A stretch of 64,000 nt of DNA from Adineta ricciae. Lineage: Eukaryota; Rotifera; Eurotatoria; Adinetida; Adinetidae. This document shows positions 35,063-45,712 of the stretch, piece after piece. Each line of letters starts with the position of its first letter. Positions within the stretch are counted from its first letter, which is position 1. Under the pieces are notes generated by a model. That model had not been told where the DNA came from. It ran no database searches and saw nothing but the letters and a program-made list of their open reading frames with translations. A program made the position numbers and the translations under genes. Location of the stretch: contig CAJNOJ010000002.1 of the NCBI GenBank assembly GCA_905250025.1, positions 496,001 through 560,000 on the forward strand, written 5' to 3'.

Positions 35063-36407
35063 ATGAATATGCATGAAGTTAAGGAACCAAAAGAAAATTT
35101 ACACGATCAATTGAAACTAGCAAAAGAAGAAATTCATAGTTTACAACAGCAATTAAAATGTCTTCTTGATCTAACGAAAAGGTAGGTCATTTTCGGACAT
35201 TTCCGCCAATCTATATTTTCGTTTAGTGCTTGGCATGGTGATCAGACAGCAATTATTCATTTAGCTGAATTGATTGGTTAGTTGTACTTGTGACATTTCT
35301 TATCTTTGGTACATTTGATTTCATTTTTTGCAGGTGTTGATCCTGAAATCGAACAGAATGCTTTTAACGAAAAGAAAATCATGCCAGTTCCTTCAACGAA
35401 GAAAACAGTTACGATTGCCGATAATGACGAGATTTTATCTAAAGTAAACATACTCGTTGACGAACATTTCAAATTTTGATTGTCTTCTACGCAGCGTTCG
35501 ACAAGTATATCAAGCACACTTAGTCATGAGGACCGACGAGAACAGAAACAACGACAACAAAAAACAGCGAATGCTTTGGCGGCTGCTGCTCGGTCCGTTG
35601 ATGAAATGATTTAATAAATCAGAAAATCGATTCATTTTTCGTTAGGAATGCATATTTACAACCGTTTCTTAAACAAAATCATATCGACCCTGTTCACGGA
35701 CAAAATACTCGACAATTACTTGTCAATATGATGCGCTATCGACAAGTACGTTGATGTGAAGAACGAATTTATCAACGAACTTTTGCATTTGTTCATTTAG
35801 AGCGAAACACGAAATCCGCCAAGTATTCCAACTAGTCGAGCTTCGTCAGCCAGCGTTCGACCACGCGCCACAAAACATCTCTATCATTTAGCTTCACCTG
35901 ATCATGTTGTTAAACATCTTGGCAGTCCAGCAAGTCGTGCAAAACCGTACTTCGTCTTCGCAGGCAAAGAATTCTTCCAACAAACGGCTAATTATGCACC
36001 GCTGTATGAAAAAGGGTTCATCACTGAAGTAAAGCTTATATACTTCATAAATTCATTCTATTTTCTCATCTGAATTCAATTAGAATGGATCACGACATTC
36101 AGAACATTCCAATTCTTCAGACGACTTAAACTCAATTCCATCGCCAACTGCTGAGCCAGGTTTCTTTCAATGATCTTCCATGATTATTTACTGTTTTACT
36201 TTAGTTATCGGTCGTCCACATACTGCTAAATCTACGCAACCATTTGCTACCCTTCGATCTAGTGCACAATCAAGACAAAGTGAAAATCCAGCAAGAATAT
36301 CATCGGCAAAATCAACAACGATGAGTGAACGCGATCGACGTGACGCCATGCGACTTCAGCGACAACTTAATTTACCTCGGCAAGGTTGGGTGAACCAATA
36401 CTCTTGA
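35063..36407 (+). CDS. Orphan 327-aa protein, eight exons, coiled-coil N-terminus
   Basis: Eight exons join in frame (35063-35181, 35227-35276, 35334-35443, 35495-35592, 35646-35745, 35801-36028, 36084-36159, 36205-36407) with introns of 44-58 nt. Residues about 5-35 are a short coiled coil (LHDQLKLAKEEIHSLQQQLK). The middle contains an Arg/Gln/Ala-rich helix (HEDRREQKQRQQKTANALAAA) and HGQNTRQLLVNMMRYRQ. Later come ATKHLYHLASPDHVVKHLG and FVFAGKEFFQQTANYAPLYEKG, which look like conserved linear motifs. The C-terminus is Ser/Arg-rich and disordered, ending with GWVNQYS and TGA. No signal peptide or membrane span. Such proteins are often ciliary or testis-enriched, but that is only a guess from composition. 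AATAAA at 36464-36469. Confidence 0.78.
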
Positions 36408-36708
36408 TGTATCTGTGTGTTTTTAAAGTGAACTATTTTACTTTGTTCTCTGTTGATATTACGAATAAAAACAAATGCTATTCGATAGATAAACACTTAC
36501 TTGTAGCATTTTACCATATGATTATCAGGAAAGCACCCATAAATGCAAAGTGTGCCAATCTGTTTCACAATCGACACTTGCGCAGAATGAAAAAAAAAGA
36601 TTTTATAAGACGTAGAAGAAAAAATCGTTCTTTTTTTGTCTTAGTAACAATCACATATACACTTCTGATTTTACTCTTTCATCTCGTGTTACGTTACTCC
36701 ATTTGCCA

Positions 36709-36975
36709 ATGACGGAGAACTCTGTTGCATGGCCAGCTAAACTCGATGAAAATCAAATCAAAGACCATTCGGATGTACCTATTCACCATAAAACCAATGA
36801 AGAGGTGAATAAAGACGTCTATGGCGCTCCAGGTGATGTAACTACAACAGCCACACAAAAGACATCTGCAGAAAAAAATACATCGAACGATGCGTCCAAC
36901 TCTCGAGCTGATCAGCCCCAATCATCTACAAATGCTAGCGCTGTTAATCAAGAGAGTGCTAATCGACCGAAATAG
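36709..36975 (+). CDS. Orphan 88-aa disordered acidic protein
   Basis: One exon starts MTENSVAWPAKLDENQIKD and ends NQESANRPK before TAG. The composition is rich in Asn, Thr, Ser, Asp and Ala, with no hydrophobic core, so it is expected to be intrinsically disordered. It lies 301 bp after the stop of the eight-exon gene on the same strand and 240 bp after that gene's AATAAA. It has its own AATAAA at about 37118. I tested whether it could be a last exon of the upstream gene through an internal donor at about 36381 and the acceptor near 36644, but the phases do not match. No family is recognised. Confidence 0.5.
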   Translation: MTENSVAWPAKLDENQIKDHSDVPIHHKTNEEVNKDVYGAPGDVTTTATQKTSAEKNTSNDASNSRADQPQSSTNASAVNQESANRPK

Positions 36976-38033
36976 TTCATCGCATGAACATGATCTGTAA
37001 TCTTTCTTCTCAAATGAATGTTTTATCTGAACACGAACAGTTACGTCATTCTTTCGTTTCTTGTTTGATAATGATAGATTTACTTTACATTAATCTTGCA
37101 TCTGATAATCGTTTATGAAATAAAACTTCAAATACTGTCATTGTCTTTTGTTATTGAACTTTGGTCGTCTAAGATAACATGGACCGTCAGACTAATGATA
37201 GAAAGCAAAAGTAAATGTTGAATCATAGTTCATCAGATTTGAATGTCATCATGAACTTCGCAGGTTGTACAATTCGGAGAACGTCTATCACCTTCTCCAT
37301 GTAACCCATGACATTCTTGTTAGGTCATTTTATGATGATCGTATATATTTGACAAGTATTTTGTACGATTTCAATGAATTTATCTGAGTAACATGTATAA
37401 AATCACATAACGTACGAAATGAGCTTGAATTTCTTTTCTTCATATCGATTTAATCTGTTGAAAAGAAAGTTGCTGAGATAAATCAAATATGCAGATTTTC
37501 GATCGTATATTCATGGTGACAAGTTTTATTCATAACTATTTCCGTTCATTGAATGTTAAATGAAGCAAGGTGAAAACTTGCAAGCAACTGATGAAATGAA
37601 ATTTTCAAGCGGAAGTTCATTTTAATTTCTTTGATAGTTATTCGTGTTACATATCACATTCTATACTTGTTTGATATCATTGATTATATCATCGAATCGA
37701 AGAGAAAAGAAAAACGCAAACTCAATATCACGGTCAATTACTAGTTCAATGAATGATAACGTTCGAGAACAAAGTATTACATCTTTCACTCTTCGTTTGT
37801 CTTTTATTCAATTTTAATTATTACACATACCTTTCCTCATGTCAATAGCAAAACACTTACATACATGTACCATACTAGCACCGTGTAAGAATCGATCACG
37901 AGACAGAAAAACGAATGAGTAAAAGCACCATTTATAATGAGAAGAAGGAGCGAAAGAGAAAGAAAAAACGGACTAATGATGGTAGAGAATAAGTTGATGA
38001 CCTTGCCGGAGTATATGTATGTTTATATCATGA
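36976..38033. other. Intergenic 1.06 kb (convergent flanks)
   Basis: Convergent 3' flanks of the 88-aa gene (+) and the tetraspan gene (-). AATAAA near 37118 serves the former. The rest is AT-rich with no frame or element I can support. Confidence 0.5.
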
Positions 38034-38699
38034 TTATTTAAAATAAAGAATATCTGGAGGCATATGATGGATCATAACAATACTTGTTAAGAATGGCACT
38101 AATAAAAACACGGCGGAAATTATGCCAATACGTTGCTTACTAGCATGCATAACTTCATCTAATCGGCCAATACAATCATTTCTTGGACAACCATATATTG
38201 TCTGAATTGAGTTACATGTCGGATTCGCGGTGTATTGGCCACAGTGGTTTTGAAGGTTTACTTTCAATTGGTCAAAATAAGCAAAGCCGGACGCGCAGGC
38301 ACCTGATAGTAGTGCCATGTATAGCGAAAGTAAAGCGAGAGAAATCATAAGATAACGCCAACGACGTCGTAGAATGCCGTATACACCCAATATGATCGGA
38401 ATTGCTACAATGCCACTACCAATAATGAGAAGGATATGAGCTGAAAGAAAATTTCATTTAAACAATTTATAAGAAAGTTCGAATAGCGGAAATCGATACG
38501 AACGTGCATAAATGGAAAAATAAGTTTGAGTTTTAAAATCAGAATTTAGACTGGTCACAATATTGTATAGAGGTGGTTGAAGAAGAAAACCAATTCCGAG
38601 ACCAATGCCCAATAGACATTGTAAAGTAAGAAGTCCAAATAGGACGAGAGCGATCAATTGGATCGTATCTAACGGTCCACAAGGAAAATTCATGGTCAC
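38034..38699 (-). CDS. Four-transmembrane protein, 200 aa, unknown family
   Basis: Two exons (38504-38699, 38034-38440) join in frame across a 63-nt intron. The protein has four hydrophobic spans. TM1 lies near residues 12-37 (LIALVLFGLLTLQCLLGIGLG). TM2 begins across the splice (HILLIIGSGIVAIPIILGVYG), followed by the basic turn RRRWRY. TM3 is MISLALLSLYMALLSGACASG. An extracellular loop with cysteines follows (NHCGQYTANPTCNSIQTIYGC and CIGRLDE). TM4 is IGIISAVFLLVPFLTSIVMI. The short cytoplasmic ends and the single cysteine-bearing large loop between TM3 and TM4 resemble the tetraspanin or claudin layout, but the CCG signature of tetraspanins is absent and the large loop is short. Start is at the first Met of MTMNFPCGP. 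Stop is TAA at 38034-38036. Confidence 0.75.
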
Positions 38700-40291
38700 A
38701 CGTGTAGACCACTAATGCTTAATCAACTATATCATAGTCAATCTGAAAGAGAAATGATTTATTTGTTTGGCACAAGTTCGATGTCAAATGAGAGACTTAT
38801 CCACATATCTCTACTCAATATTTACCATAATAAAATCGCATAAATTCCATAGATGTCTGTTGCCAATTGAATTGAATGAATGAGTAGTGAAAAATGGAGG
38901 CAAGCGATAAGAAAATGAAAAAAAAAAGAGAGAACAGAAAAATCTCAGATGATATATATATAGTGGTTGCGACTTGAACGAACGTATGTTACGAAGTTGG
39001 GAAGAAGAGGAAGGAGGGGAAGGACAGAGAATGAAAAGAAAAATCTTGTTGCATATACTACTGATGTTGCCCTTCTCTTTTCTATAGCCACAACTCATTT
39101 TTCACCTTCTCATATATATATATATATATTCACAAGACTAAAGGTTCTAAAACTACACTATCATACGTGATAATAGAAGAGAAAAAATAGTTTCAATTTG
39201 GTTTTATTACAAATATCCTATCCACATAGAAATGTATTAATCGATCTCTTGATGATCAGAACATAATGCTTGACACAGTGTCTAAAGTCGATAAAAGGTC
39301 ATCGCTTTTTCGATGGATGAATTGCATGAAACAAAGACCTTCCTTTTGTGGGCTTTATCGTAACAAAAAATGACATTGAGATGTGAAAAGAAGAAATCCT
39401 AATACAGAATTGATTAATTGTTGTGTGGGATAAGATGGGTAAATAGTGCATTCTCTTTTTTTTTGAATAGATCTATTTCAAAATTTGGTAACTATAGACT
39501 TTTAACGAGAGATTAGTTTAGGATCTTTTTGAATGAAAGAAAACTACAGTGGTTGCAATGGTTCACTGATTGTTTAACTGATGATAAAATGTGTGTATTT
39601 TATTAATTAATTGACGATTCAAACAATTGTTGGACTTCAAGTTTGAAAAAGGCAATTACATATTGAAATTGTTGAGTGCAGAAATGAACTCATTAAAAAT
39701 ATATTTCTGTAGAATAATCAATACGTGAACATGTTCAATAAGAATCTATTCAAACTGTTCTAATAAATAGGGAACATATATTTCACGCTTATTTTTCATC
39801 ATTCAGACATAACATTGTACATACATGTTCAACCTACCTGGCAGCGATTTCTCTATTAATACAATTTCGTGATGTATTAATGCATTTGTGGTAAATCTCT
39901 AACATGAGGAAAGAATGGATTGACATGTTGGATAATATGAGACCATCAACATTAATTGGAATTTTATAAAGTGAAGTTCTGAGGTGTTGTATAACTGAAG
40001 AAAAGAAAGATGTGTAGACAGAATGTAATTCAGCTGGAACTGATGATCTTTATTTTAAACATTTGTAGATCAAATGTAGAACGAAATCTTACAAATAACA
40101 ATCTTTGAGTTACATCACAAAACACAATCAAATCACGAACAGAACGCGAATGGCAGAAGGACACCTTAATATGTTGACCAACATAGTTTCATAGACACAA
40201 AAAATTCTGTTTGAAAGAAATTTTCTTCACGGACAAGGAATTATCCACATAGACTGCAATTATATTTTAATAAATGCGCAATAAAACGCAT
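38700..40291. other. Intergenic 1.6 kb
   Basis: AT-rich sequence between two minus-strand small genes. It holds a (TA)n run at 39112-39129. I recognise no coding exon, RNA gene or transposon remnant. Confidence 0.45.
39112..39129. repeat. (TA)n microsatellite
   Basis: An alternating AT run of about 18 nt in intergenic DNA upstream of the four-TM gene. No function is evident. Confidence 0.7.
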
Positions 40292-40666
40292 TTAATGGAA
40301 ATTCCAAACAGCATGCATCACAGTCCACATGCTAATAAGAAGTGTTATTATGATGGTAGATCTTGAAGAAACTAAATATATGAGCAAGAATAGACTATTT
40401 CAATGGGATAGTTGTATTTAGATCTTACTGATTGTTGCTGTACTTGGCATACAAATGTATTCGAATGGACGAGCTTCATTTCTCAATTCATGTCTCTCTT
40501 TATTAGAATTCACAAGAACATGAACGATACGTTGCTGTCGAGCAGGATTATTTAATGAATCTGCATTGACAAGGACACACGACGAAGTACAACGATCATA
40601 TGTTTGCCATTCAATGGTCAGAAATATCGATAAAAAGATCACTATAATCCACCAACGTGAACACAT
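40292..40666 (-). CDS. Small secreted protein with GPI-anchor-like C-terminus, 105 aa
   Basis: Exon 1 (40429-40666) ends at a GTAAGATC donor, and exon 2 (40292-40371) follows a 57-nt intron ending ATATTTAG. Together they encode 105 aa. Residues 1-20 are a signal peptide (WWIIVIFLSIFLTIEW). The mature part has three cysteines (DRCTSSC and EYIC) and is polar and charged. The second exon adds a Ser-rich hinge (SSRSTI) and a terminal hydrophobic segment (IIITLLISMWTVMHAVWNF) that runs to the stop. Signal peptide, polar body, small-residue hinge and hydrophobic C-terminus form the plan of a GPI-anchored protein; a single-pass tail-anchored product is the alternative. Reading through the intron would truncate the protein after three extra codons. 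No family is recognised. Confidence 0.6.
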
Positions 40667-41114
40667 TCGCTATGACAAATCTGATGATAGTCAAATAGTT
40701 GGAAAAAAGAGTGATGTAGACGACAGCAACTGCGTGTTGTCTTTAAATAACGTCATCGTGTAATGACTCATCAGTCTTGGCAACATTTGTCTACATGTGA
40801 ATAACAAGCGACACCTCATCAGAAAATAAAAGTTTTTAACTAAAATGAAATAACTTATCAGTGTGAGAAAACATTTGGCTGCTATGAATGACAATTGGAA
40901 GTCAAGATTTTTATTTACTATTTCTTATTCTGCTTCACACGTAGAAATTCATTTCAGAACGATTCCTACCATGCGACAGTGAAAATATTTCATCAATCAT
41001 TAACAATTACAAAAAGAAAATATACGTATTTCAAGGGAAAATGCTGACTAGTGAGACCGCAAGTATCTTTCTCGCTTTCTGTAACACAGATCACAATTGA
41101 TATGTACGAAATAA
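40667..41114. other. Intergenic 450 bp
   Basis: Between two minus-strand genes. Nothing recognised beyond AT-rich sequence; it includes the 5' flank of the GPI-like gene. Confidence 0.45.
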
Positions 41115-41705
41115 TCATGTTGAAGATTCGTTTTTTTGATCTTCACCTGCGTCCTTGTTTTCTTGATCATGGTCCGAACCAATATTGTGTAATTTACAAA
41201 ATTCGCGAAACTTTTCCTGTTCATAGTTACGCATAAGATGATTCAATGCATAAATCTATAAGAATCAGTCGACTAGAAGAAAGTTTGAAGAAGAAAACAA
41301 ACTTGTCTGCGACGAAAATCAGATGTACGCTTTTGTTCTTCATCGTTGGCTGTCATCGGAAAGGTCGGCAAACGAGTTTGCATAGTGATAGTTGTTACTT
41401 GTCGTTCTAACTTCGTGATTGTTGAAATGTGAACTTCTTTTTGCTGAGACTGACATCGTTTGACTGATATTGACTCTATGAACAGATGATGATCATTCAA
41501 TTGTAGAATCTGAGAATTGCTTACCAGCTTTTGGAAGAAATTTCGACGATCGGGATAAAGATCGATTTCTACCTGCTGCTGTTTTACTAGGACGAAGATT
41601 GTCAATAACAGTATTATCAATCGATTGACTTGGAACGTGATGTTTTCGAGATGCGGTACGTTTCCTTAATATTACCGGGCTTGAAGGCAGATTTTCCGAA
41701 GTCAT
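41115..41705 (-). CDS. Orphan basic protein, 164 aa, three exons
   Basis: Three exons (41525-41705, 41303-41475, 41115-41255) join in frame with introns of 49 and 47 nt. The N-terminal third is basic and Ser/Arg-rich (MTSENLPSSPVILRKRTASR, then SLSRSSKFLPKA) and probably disordered. The middle has a possible coiled segment (KKE-type QQKEVHISTITKLERQVTTI). The last exon contributes a charged helix (IYALNHLMRNYEQEKFREFC) and an acidic tail ending DQKNESST before TGA. Without the 47-nt intron removal the frame would end early in CFLLQTFF; the spliced form looks more protein-like. No signal peptide or membrane span, and no family recognised. Confidence 0.6.
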
Positions 41706-42118
41706 TCAGCAAGAATGAAATACAATATTCCGAAGACTTTTACGAATCACCGGGAACAAGCAGCATACGTATGTATCACATATCATGCCGCCATTTTCAT
41801 GTCATAGATACAAAATTACCATAGTTATCATACGATAATCACAAAATATCCGTCGAAATCATTAGAGAATACTTCAAATTCTATCGTATTCCAAAAAAGA
41901 AGTAGTACAAATATCAGCGATCGTAGAACGTTATCAACACATTAATGCAGAGTAACGTCATCAGTTGACGATGCGTGTTTTCTGATTGGTTAGTACGAAT
42001 TGTTCGACACTTCATCATCATCGTGTTCTCATTGTGCACATTAGTCGAATATCACTGATTGACTTTCATTCGAACTAACTCATATTTTATCCGATTATTT
42101 ATTTCAATCCTATAAATC
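41706..42118. other. Divergent promoter region, orphan basic gene / SEC61G
   Basis: 413 bp between divergent start codons. A GATTGG (inverted CCAAT) occurs near 41976, a plausible housekeeping promoter element for SEC61G, but this is a short match. Nothing else is recognised. Confidence 0.35.
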
Positions 42119-42383
<265 letters not shown>

Positions 42384-42886
42384 ATAAATTTACCAAAAGT
42401 TACTTACACAATTGTTTTCGTTTCTTATGGAAAAGAAATCAACTAAGCACTAGTTTTGTTGTTGTTGTTGTTATCGCTATTGTCTATTGTCATTCGACTT
42501 TTTATTCGATTAAACATTCGTGCAATGAAGAAAAAAAAACAAAGATTTTTCCGAATGAACATTTCTCTTTCACTTTCGCAAGTTGTTCAATGATTATATT
42601 GTGAAAATTAAAGCTATAGTACGATCAAACGGATGAGCAATTCTAAAATCAAAGCTGATGTGATTGTCGTTCTTTTCCAAATGAATACACTCGAGAGTTT
42701 CCTAGATGTCAGTAAGGCGCAGAAAGAAGGATCCACTAAAGTTTTCCTTCAACATTGTATTCAACGCACCAATCACTATTCTATTTCGACGTGATGTTTT
42801 GCTAAACACGCCAAACCAGCTGTGGGAGAAGTTGTCATTCTAAAAAATATTTCATATTTTTCTTCTTCATAAACGAACTGACACCA
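42384..42886. other. Intergenic 500 bp between SEC61G and SGSM3-like gene
   Basis: Same-strand neighbours. A GTT repeat (about 42452-42471) lies just after SEC61G. No coding exon recognised. Confidence 0.45.
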
Positions 42887-45547
42887 ATGTTAAACTCATT
42901 TACGAACTACGAAGAGTTCTCATCACCTCACCACGTCTTTTCCAATTACTGTGAGAATGATAACGAATCTTATTCTTCAAAATACTTACCACCATTACCG
43001 CCGTCCTCCAAAACATCGCAGATCAACGAAAAGGAAGCAAACATTCCTCATAGAATTTCCTCGCCTATCATCATCGGTGAACCATTTTCTGCACTGATTC
43101 ATTCTCTCGTTCCATCGCCGAGTTTATTCTTACACGACACGGACGACCAAACGATTTTTGATGAATATGGTTTTCGCATTGATATCAATGAAAATGAACA
43201 ACAATATGAAATTCTACCTGTCAGAGAAAACGAACAAGCGAAATTCAAATGGCTTACACATCTCGACTCAACATATAAACTCGATGTCGTTCATTTGCCC
43301 CTCCAAGAGCGAGAAATTTTCAATAAAATCAATCCAAAACACATACGACAGGATACTCAACTTTGTCTTCTATTACAACAAACATTCGGTATCCCTACAT
43401 CGATACGTCCGCAGATCTGGATGTGTCTCAGTGGTTCTTCACATAAAAAATATCAAGCAAAAACATCGTATAACGATATGTTAAAACAGTGTAACAATGA
43501 TAAACAACTTTATTCGAAACAAATTGAAAAAGATCTGCTAAGAACATTACCAACCAATGCTTGTTTTATGACGATCAATGCATCGGGTATATCAAGACTG
43601 AGACGAGTTCTACGTGCAATTGCATGGCTCTTTCCAGGTAGACGATTTAAGATTTATTTGGTCATGATCTAATCGATTTGATTTACGTTTTTAGATATTG
43701 GATATTGTCAAGTAAGAGCTCTCGTCTTTCCTTTTTTTGTAGTTTTTAATTTATTTGTGTAGGGTATGGGTGTGATTTGTGCGACATTACTATTATTTTT
43801 CGAAGAGGAAGATGCATTTTGGATTATGTGTGCGATCGTTGAAGATCTCTTACCAGGTCAATATTATTCGGCATCGTTATTCGGTGTTCAAGTCGATATA
43901 CGTGTATTTCGTTATTTGATTCAACAATATCTTCCAAGTATTCATGATTTGTTTAACGAACATGACATTGATTTAACATTAATCTGTTTTCAATGGTTTT
44001 TAACACTTTATTCTAATGTATTTCATACGAAATTTCTTTGCCATTTGTGGGATTACTTTTTTCTTTATGGGTCAACAATTCTATTTCAAATTGGTTTAAT
44101 TATGTTGAAACAATATGAAAATCTGCTTGTCGAAACAAATAACAGCGCACAGATATTCAACTTCCTATGTGAATTACCTCAACTATTTGAAGATGAATAT
44201 GGAAATAACGAACAAATCTTTAAAGATTTACCGACATTGTTCAATTTAACATCGACAATCATCGAATCGCATCGTAAGAAATATTTGGCTGAGCTGATGT
44301 CCCAAGAAGGTTTCACCATCAATCCAAAGATGAATCTGATCAATCTACCGAAAGACATTCTTCAACGTCGTCCAAATGCGAAAACTTCTTCAGCAAATAG
44401 ATTCTCTTTTATGAGAAAATTTCAGTCAAACTCGACTCATGATCAAGCTTTAATCGAACGGAATATTACTCAAACAGAGATGCTTGTTAATCTGCGTGAA
44501 GCGATACTGAAAATCGCAAAACATTTCAAAGACAACGATCCGGATAGTTACAATCAAGAAAATACTGATCTGAATGTCGATTATTCCATTGAATCCCATG
44601 TTAAAGATCATGAACGTTATGCGAATATATCTTTACAGAAATGTAAACGTGCGAAGACTCTGGTTGATTTTGAATGTCAAGATTCGAATGAACTCGGATT
44701 TAAGAAGAATGATATCTTGAAAATTTTATCTATGTCTGACGAACATTGTTGGATTGGAGAACTGAATGGCAAACACGGATGGTTTCCAGCCAAATTCGTT
44801 CAATTGGTTGATGAAAGATCGAAATTGTATTCCTTAGCTGGTGATGATAGTGCTGACGAAAACATTTCTGATCTTGTTCGAGGCAAATTAGCGACATGTA
44901 TCAAGTCAATCTTCGAACATGGATTACGAAAAACGCCGCTTATACTTGGTAAGAACTTCAACGATTTTCATTCCATCGACACTGAATTTTTTTTCAGGTG
45001 GTGTTTGCCATCCGTGGTTGTTCATCGAAGAAGCCGCCTTGCACGCAATCAACAAAGATTTCGACAGTGTCTATGCTCGTCTTATCCTTTGCAAAACATA
45101 TCGTTTAGATGAAGATGGACGAATCTTAACACCTGAAGAACTTCTATGTCGTTGTATACGCTCAATCAATTACACACATAATCTTGCTCATGCACAAATG
45201 GATGTCAAATTACGCTCATTTATATGTGTAGGTCTAAACGAGCAAGTCTTACATCTATGGTTGGAAACATTATGTTCATGTACAGAAATAATTAATAAAT
45301 GGTATTTACCGTGGTCATTTTTACGTTCGCCCTGTTGGGTAAGTTGAAAGGAGGAAAACAGCTTGTTTCATTATGGAATTGATTTGGTATATAGGTACAA
45401 ATCAAATGTGATTTGAGAGTCTTGCAACAGTTTTCCTTTGCTCTTCAGCAAGATTATGAATTACCTGTTGCTTATCGGCAATTGGATGTTTTATCAAGCG
45501 TTCGTGATATGTTAATGAAACATCATCTATTCAGTTGGGATCTTTAA
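42887..45547 (+). CDS. SGSM3: SGSM3-like TBC-SH3-RUN protein (small G protein signalling modulator 3)
   Basis: SGSM3 proteins are cytosolic Rab-GAP-like modulators. The N-terminal roughly 150 residues are divergent. The TBC domain then starts at [16 protein letters not shown] (about 43390-43440). It contains the catalytic arginine-finger motif as [10 protein letters not shown] (about 43525-43555) and the glutamine-finger motif as GYCQGMG, built across an intron near 43712-43762, so both catalytic residues are present. An SH3 domain follows ([20 protein letters not shown] ... [18 protein letters not shown], about 44650-44805), with the ALYDF-like, WW-type and P-x-x-FV elements. The C-terminal RUN domain begins [14 protein letters not shown] (about 45000) and continues through WLETLCSC to the final HHLFSWDL and TAA at 45545-45547. 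The domain order TBC-SH3-RUN is characteristic of SGSM3. Confidence 0.92.
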
Positions 45548-45712
45548 AGTGAACAGAAGAAGGAGACATGTATGTTTTGATGTTGTTAAGCAGTTTTATT
45601 TATTAGAAATTATTTTCTGATCGAATAAGTTTTGTTGTTATTGTATTTTATGTTGTAAAAAAAGGCGAAAAAAAAGAACATCTGCATTTTATTTACCTAT
45701 AATTCTGACGGA

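Noticed and set aside
36381..36708. Joining the eight-exon gene to the 88-aa ORF as one gene
   Set aside because: The internal CAAG|GTTGGG donor and the TTTGTCTTAG acceptor near 36644 do not preserve the reading frame of the small ORF.
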